Part shown: piece after piece, positions 58,641-64,000 of the stretch
Layout of the letters: each line of letters begins with the position of its first letter
How positions within the stretch are numbered: the first letter of the stretch is position 1
Assembly: GCF_949987515.2 (NCBI RefSeq)
Contig: NC_082697.1
Coordinates: 20,715,730 to 20,779,729, forward strand
Source of the DNA: Delphinus delphis
Lineage: Eukaryota; Chordata; Mammalia; Artiodactyla; Delphinidae
Reading direction: 5' to 3'
Length of the DNA: 64,000 nt
Made by a program: the position numbers and the translations under genes
Notes under the pieces: model-generated
What the model saw: the letters and a program-made list of their open reading frames with translations, nothing else
Told to the model about the DNA's origin: nothing
The model's database searches: none

Positions 58641-59058
58641 CTAGGTGAACTATCAGTATTCAAGTGAACTATTCTCTGCAAACTCAAAACTACTTCATTC
58701 CATTTGCAAAACTCCTTGTCCCCAGAGAGACAGAGCTCTACTAAGATAGAACTGTCAGAAGAAACACACAATGACATGGAAAAACAAAATCAAAATCTAG
58801 CCTGACAACCCCTTTCCTGCCCTGGAGTGTAAACAACTATGCTCGTTTTCCAGTACTGGAAGTTTGTGAATTACAGCTGTGCTCGTACTTACACGATTAA
58901 GCACACTTCAAAACAGAGCCAAACATGCTTCCTTTTAACAAGAGCCACAGGATTTTCCACATGTGGGACCTACTAAGTAATATCATCATTTCCTTATTTA
59001 TACTTCTTTTTGGTTCATGAAAATGTTAAATAAAAAAAAAAAAAATAGAAAACTCAAT

Positions 59059-59424
59059 GGGACTTCCCTGGTGGCGCAGTGGTTAAGAATCCGCCTGCCA
59101 ATGCAGGGGACACGAGTTTGATCCCTGGTCCGGGAAGATCCCACATGCCATGGAGCAACTAAGCCGGTGCGCCACAACTACTGAGCCTGTGCTCTAGAGC
59201 CCGTGAGCCACAACTACTGAGGCCGTGTGCCACAACTACTGAAGCCCACGAGCCTATAGCCTGTGCTCCGCAACAAGAGAAGCTACCGCAGTGAGAAGCC
59301 CACTCACCGCAATGAAGAGTGGCCCCTGCTTGCTGCAACTAGAGAAAGCCCACGCACAGCCACGAAGACCCAACACAGCCAAAAATAAACAAATAAATAA
59401 ATTTATTTTAAAAAAAACAAATGA
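59059..59424 (+). mobile_element. CHR-type SINE, full length
   Basis: The head is gggacttccctggtggcgcagtggtt, followed by the long 'agcctgtgctctagagcccgtgagcc' body and a tail of (aaat) repeats. Target-site duplication: aatagaaaactcaat / aaaagaaaattcaat. It is inserted in the last RALGAPB intron, 38 bp from the penultimate exon's donor. Confidence 0.9.
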
Positions 59425-59436
59425 AAAGAAAATTCA

Positions 59437-59634
<198 letters not shown>

Positions 59635-60951
59635 TTACCCCAGATATTCAAGAGCTGAAGTCCCCCATGTATAATATAAGAATACCAAGGGGACATACTG
59701 CCAGGCAGTATTTGAGAAGAGACAAGTGATCAGTCTGCTCAGAATCTTCTTTCTGGGAGCCCACGGTGAAGCTCCCCACACCAACACCTGACCCTAATTA
59801 CCCATCAATGGGGTTGGCCTTTTGAAGCTGACCAAAAAAGGCGCTAAAAATTGTGCTTAGAAAATCACTGGGGACACAGGGTGGAAGGAAAGGCCAGAAA
59901 AATGTATGGTGGGGAACCATCAATAGCAACCAGCCATTTTTTTACTTTTACTTAGTTCCTCCCTCCTGTAGGGAACAAGAGTGGGGCTGGCCAGAGGGCA
60001 GGGAATTCCACCACAGTCAATGCTGGCACCTCAGAGCAGAAGTGGAAATACAGTTTAGGCTCACTATGGGAACCCCTGATATGATTTTCTTTTTAGGGGC
60101 TGGGGAAAGAGGTCGGGAGGACCTTAGTCTGCGTCAGTTGCAACTGTCCTCCTCAGCAGAGGTGATAAATGGCTCAATCTTAGCACAGTCAAAGCCCTCA
60201 AAGCCTCTGAACAGGTAACACAGCTGCCAAGGTCAGCAACCGTACTTTTAGAAGACTGAATTACACATCATGTGTCAGGGCTATGCCAATGCATCTAGAG
60301 GTACCCATGTTACTCTTCGATGCTATATGCCAGGGTTTTGGGTTTGCTTTTGTTTTGCAACACAATGAGCTTTCTTTCTAAAGTGATTTTGGCCAAAGGG
60401 ACAGTGAGTCAATTTTTTAAGACATTTAATAAAAATCAATCCTATACTAATTCTGTCCCCAAGACAAATTCTAAACTTTGCTAAACTACTAGTAAAACAC
60501 AAATTTTACAGTCCAATCATATTAGAACTTTTGACCTAAAAAGATTAAAACAACAACAAACAGTACAAGACACTTAAAAGTTCTCTTCCAAACTAGTTCT
60601 AGAAAAGTACCCCTCATGAAATCTATCCTGGTCTCTTCAGCAAGTCAGTGTCATGGACGAAAAAAAGAAAAAACAGGACTGTTCTGTATTGAGAGACTGA
60701 AAGAATTAACACCAGATGGATGAAATGGATGCTGGTTTAAACAAACCAGCTATAAAGACTATTTTAGGGAAAATGGAGAAATTTGAATGTGAGCTGGCTA
60801 CTAGATGAAATTAAGGAACTGCTACTAACTTTATTACTGTAATAATGTTATCTTTATCTATTTGAAAAGTGTTCTTAATCTTCAGAGGTGCATATTTAGA
60901 ATGTTAGAAAATCTGTAATTTGCTTTAAAATACTTTAGCATAAAAAACATG

Positions 60952-61082
60952 GGGACTTCCCTGGCAGTCCAGTGGTTAAGACTCTGTGCTTCCACTGCAG
61001 GGAGCACAGGTTCCGATCCCTGGTCGGGGAACTGTGAATAAGATCCCGCATGCCACGCAGTGAGGCCAAAAAAACCCGAAAG
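60952..61082 (+). mobile_element. tRNA-derived SINE (short form)
   Basis: The head is gggacttccctggcagtccagtggtt, then B-box-like 'ggttccgatccctgg', and a short A-rich tail. It is flanked by near-identical aaaacatgg / caaacatgg. It lies in a RALGAPB intron. Confidence 0.85.
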
Positions 61083-61828
61083 CAAACATGGAAGTTTTAA
61101 GAATGACTTGCCCTATTCTAGAAATTTAATATGATAATGTTAAAATAAACCACCTTTACTGACTTTGTTTCTACAACAGTAATCTAAATTCATCTTACGT
61201 GCAATACAAACCAGATCATGGAAACAGAAGGAACTTACTCAAAGTTAAAATATCAAGTTTAGCTTGATATAAATTATTTGTTTAAACCAAAGACAAGCAA
61301 GCAAAAAGCTCTGAAACAATAAAGCCTGCACAGATACATTCTTATTATTCTTAGAATCATATTATTCTGTTTTTATCCTTTTTGTGCATGAAAAGCTAAA
61401 ATAAAAATCTTAGTATTATAATAAAGTTAGTATTATGTTTTACTTAGAAATATTTTCCCATTAAATAGCTCCTATGTGATGAGGACATTTTAACTGCTAT
61501 CTATCCAGAATGTTTTGACCAATTTAATTCCATTATTTCTATCTAATATTGCTACTCTATTATCAGCCTTCATTAATACTTAATTGCCTCCACTTCTCCG
61601 TCTTTCTTTTTTGCCTCAGATAAATTTAAACAGCAATTAATTATGCTATTTAAAAATCCTTGCTAATTTGATCACCTTGTGCATTAATCTACAAACTTCT
61701 CTCTTTGATTCTTCTCCCCTAATTACGTTTACTTCTTACTGCCTTCATCCCTTTTGTTTCATTAAAGTCCTTATCTCTTAATGAAACTGCAATCAACATA
61801 CTGTAAACAATAGGTTTCTCTATGCTTA

Positions 61829-61966
<138 letters not shown>

Positions 61967-62715
61967 TTACAATTAATATCTCCCTCCTAGGAAACCTATT
62001 TTCCTAATCTCTTCACATAGCAGGCAACATATATATGGACTGCGCTATCCTAAAATATATAATCCTAACTATTCTTCACAAATTAAAAAAAAAAATTCTC
62101 CCTTAAGACGTATTTTAGATAAGTTCATCTAAAGCAGAGAGTTTTTACAGAACATAATCTATAGTCTTAGAGGGCTTGGAAATAGCTTTAGAAGTTCTGG
62201 AAAGCAACTTTCACACTTTCTTATAAACTCTGAGCTGGATGAGATTCTAGGATAAATACACATTTCTAATGTTCTTAATGCAGCTTACATAAAAATCATG
62301 AGAAACATATCCATAGCACAATCCCTAAGGACAAATTAAGCTTTACACTAAAATAAGACAGTAGGGTCTGTGGAAAGAGGGTGAAGGAGGTGTTCCCCCT
62401 TCTCCTTTCCAGAGGTTCTGGGGTAACTGGGGGCTACATGCAGTGGGACCAAGTGGTCACAAACCAGTAACTGTCATACCAAGAAGAGTTAAAGGCTTTT
62501 TGTAACCATGAGTCTCATCAAATCTTCACAACTATGAAATAAGTGCTGGATCACTCATTTAACACATGAGTGACCTAAGGCTTAATGAAATCCAGGCTTG
62601 CTGAACTCCAGTTCCAGCTCTTGGCCACCATATAGGGCCTATGCTGCCACTCCCTTTAGACATTTAACAAGTCATCGTCATCCTATTATAATCTTATTAA
62701 TGGACAAAGTCCTTA

Positions 62716-62832
<117 letters not shown>

Positions 62833-63184
62833 CTATATGAGGCAGAGAAAAGCAGAAGAGGGGAAGAAAAAGAAACAAACAAATAAAAAACACTGGCTTA
62901 ATAAAACTACAACCATACATTCATCAAGCTACCCAGTGAAATAAGGATCACGTCATGGGAAGTCACTTCTGGAAAAAAGTATAAAATACATGTGCAAAAA
63001 AGCCCTTCTTTGGTTCCTCTGTTTATCAAGTCTCAAACTAGAACAAGGAAATGAAGGTCTAGAAACTTCAAATGAAAAAAAGATAAGGAACAGTAAACAA
63101 TTATAGTTATAAAAATAAAATTTGATGCAATGCCTTAATGAGTGCTTAAAAAGGATCTGAGTCTATCTCTATGGTCAGAAAGCA

Positions 63185-63600
63185 GGACGATTTTTCCATC
63201 ATAGCAACATCACTGATTTGCCTGGGGATCCTTTCAGTGTTGAATTCTTGTCAACAGCTTTTCCTGTATCTACTGATATGATTTTTCTTTCCTTAAGTTT
63301 GTTAGTAGTCTGCAAAGTATGTGGTAAATGAAAACATGGTGCTTTAAGAGTTGTCATTCTTTGGATTTTAAGAAATAACCAAGCTTTATGCGATTTATTT
63401 CTTTTTCTTATTTCCCTGCATAAAACCTCTACTATCTTGTGAATAGAGGTAGTGAGAGCAAACATCCTTGACTCCATTTGGTGGGAAAGCTTTCAGAATA
63501 ATGTGTAAGTATAATGTTAGCTGCAGGTTTCTAGCAGAGTTCTGTTTCAGGTTGAGGAAGTTCCCTTCTAATCGTAACCACGTTGGCATTCAGAAAATGA
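63185..63600 (-). mobile_element. Old L1 ORF2 fragment in a RALGAPB intron
   Basis: The minus strand translates to degraded L1 reverse-transcriptase-like text (ISVDTGKAVDKNSTLKG resembles the L1 'SIDAEKAFDKIQHP' region). The plus strand holds the matching antisense words such as 'gttgaggaagttcccttctaatcg'. Stops and shifts show it is dead. The 92-residue open frame here is not a host gene. Confidence 0.7.
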
Positions 63601-64000
63601 GTAGCAATCCCTGACCATTAGATCTGACTAAAATTCTGCATTACCTGACTTGTTCTTCTCCAAACTGTATTCTGTAAAACCTTTTTAAAGGTAGCAACTC
63701 ATGATTTTCAAAATCAGTCTACTTCAGAGAGTTTTATACAAGTTAACTTTTTTTCCCAAATCAATTTTAAAGGTGAACCTCTCCCATATTCTTTTAAGCA
63801 AATACTTAACGTTAAAAATCATTTTAAGTGTAGAAAGAGCCAAATTAAACTCCTTTACAATGGAAGAAGGGCTTCAGGAAAGTTTACACTACACTTTTGT
63901 CTTTTTTACTATTTGTTCTAAATCAATTTTCTTACACCTGTAAACTGATCCTGTAGTCTTGTTATCACTTACTCAGTCACTTTCCAGTAAGGATTAAGAC

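Overview
This window is mammalian nuclear DNA and almost certainly cetacean. It holds about fifteen young tRNA-derived SINEs of the CHR/cetartiodactyl type (head 'gacttccctggtggcgcagtggtt', tails of aaataaat), many with clear target-site duplications. These sit among older L1, MIR, L2, MaLR and hAT/Tigger fragments. Most long open frames here are repeat or GC-rich artefacts. All three genes I recognise lie on the minus strand, in the order RALGAPB - ADIG - ARHGAP40 (read right to left). This is the known order at human 20q11.23.

Right end (54.5-64 kb): the last four coding exons of RALGAPB, all intact with canonical GT-AG junctions and matching phases (176 codons plus stop), followed by a probable 3.9-kb 3' UTR that carries no SINE. 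The rest of the gene lies beyond the right edge. About 2.3 kb lies between this UTR and the ADIG start. ADIG (adipogenin), 48.3-52.2 kb, has two intact coding exons for a 79-residue membrane microprotein. Its final Trp codon has become a stop (TGG to TAG) directly before the old TGA.

24.9-36.5 kb (perhaps to 39.6 kb): a decayed ARHGAP40, the RhoGAP paralogue of ARHGAP18/28. I found it exon by exon from short peptide similarity to ARHGAP18/28 (recalled, not searched) plus splice sites and phase. Eight exons can be placed with confidence, one more moderately and two tentatively. The lesions include three consensus GT donors changed to GG, GC and GA, two 1-nt frameshifts, two in-frame stops and a frameshift in the last conserved codons. 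Key residues of the GAP core are replaced. ARHGAP40 therefore looks like a unitary pseudogene in this lineage. Its N-terminal exons were not found.

Left 24 kb: no gene recognised. It holds an orphan CpG island (about 3.75-4.33 kb), a 420-bp CAT/CAC triplet tract that creates false poly-His and Asp/Gly frames, an L1 inserted in an older repeat, and some AT-rich homeodomain-like motif clusters. I see no new multi-gene system. The strongest observation is the loss of ARHGAP40 between two intact neighbours.
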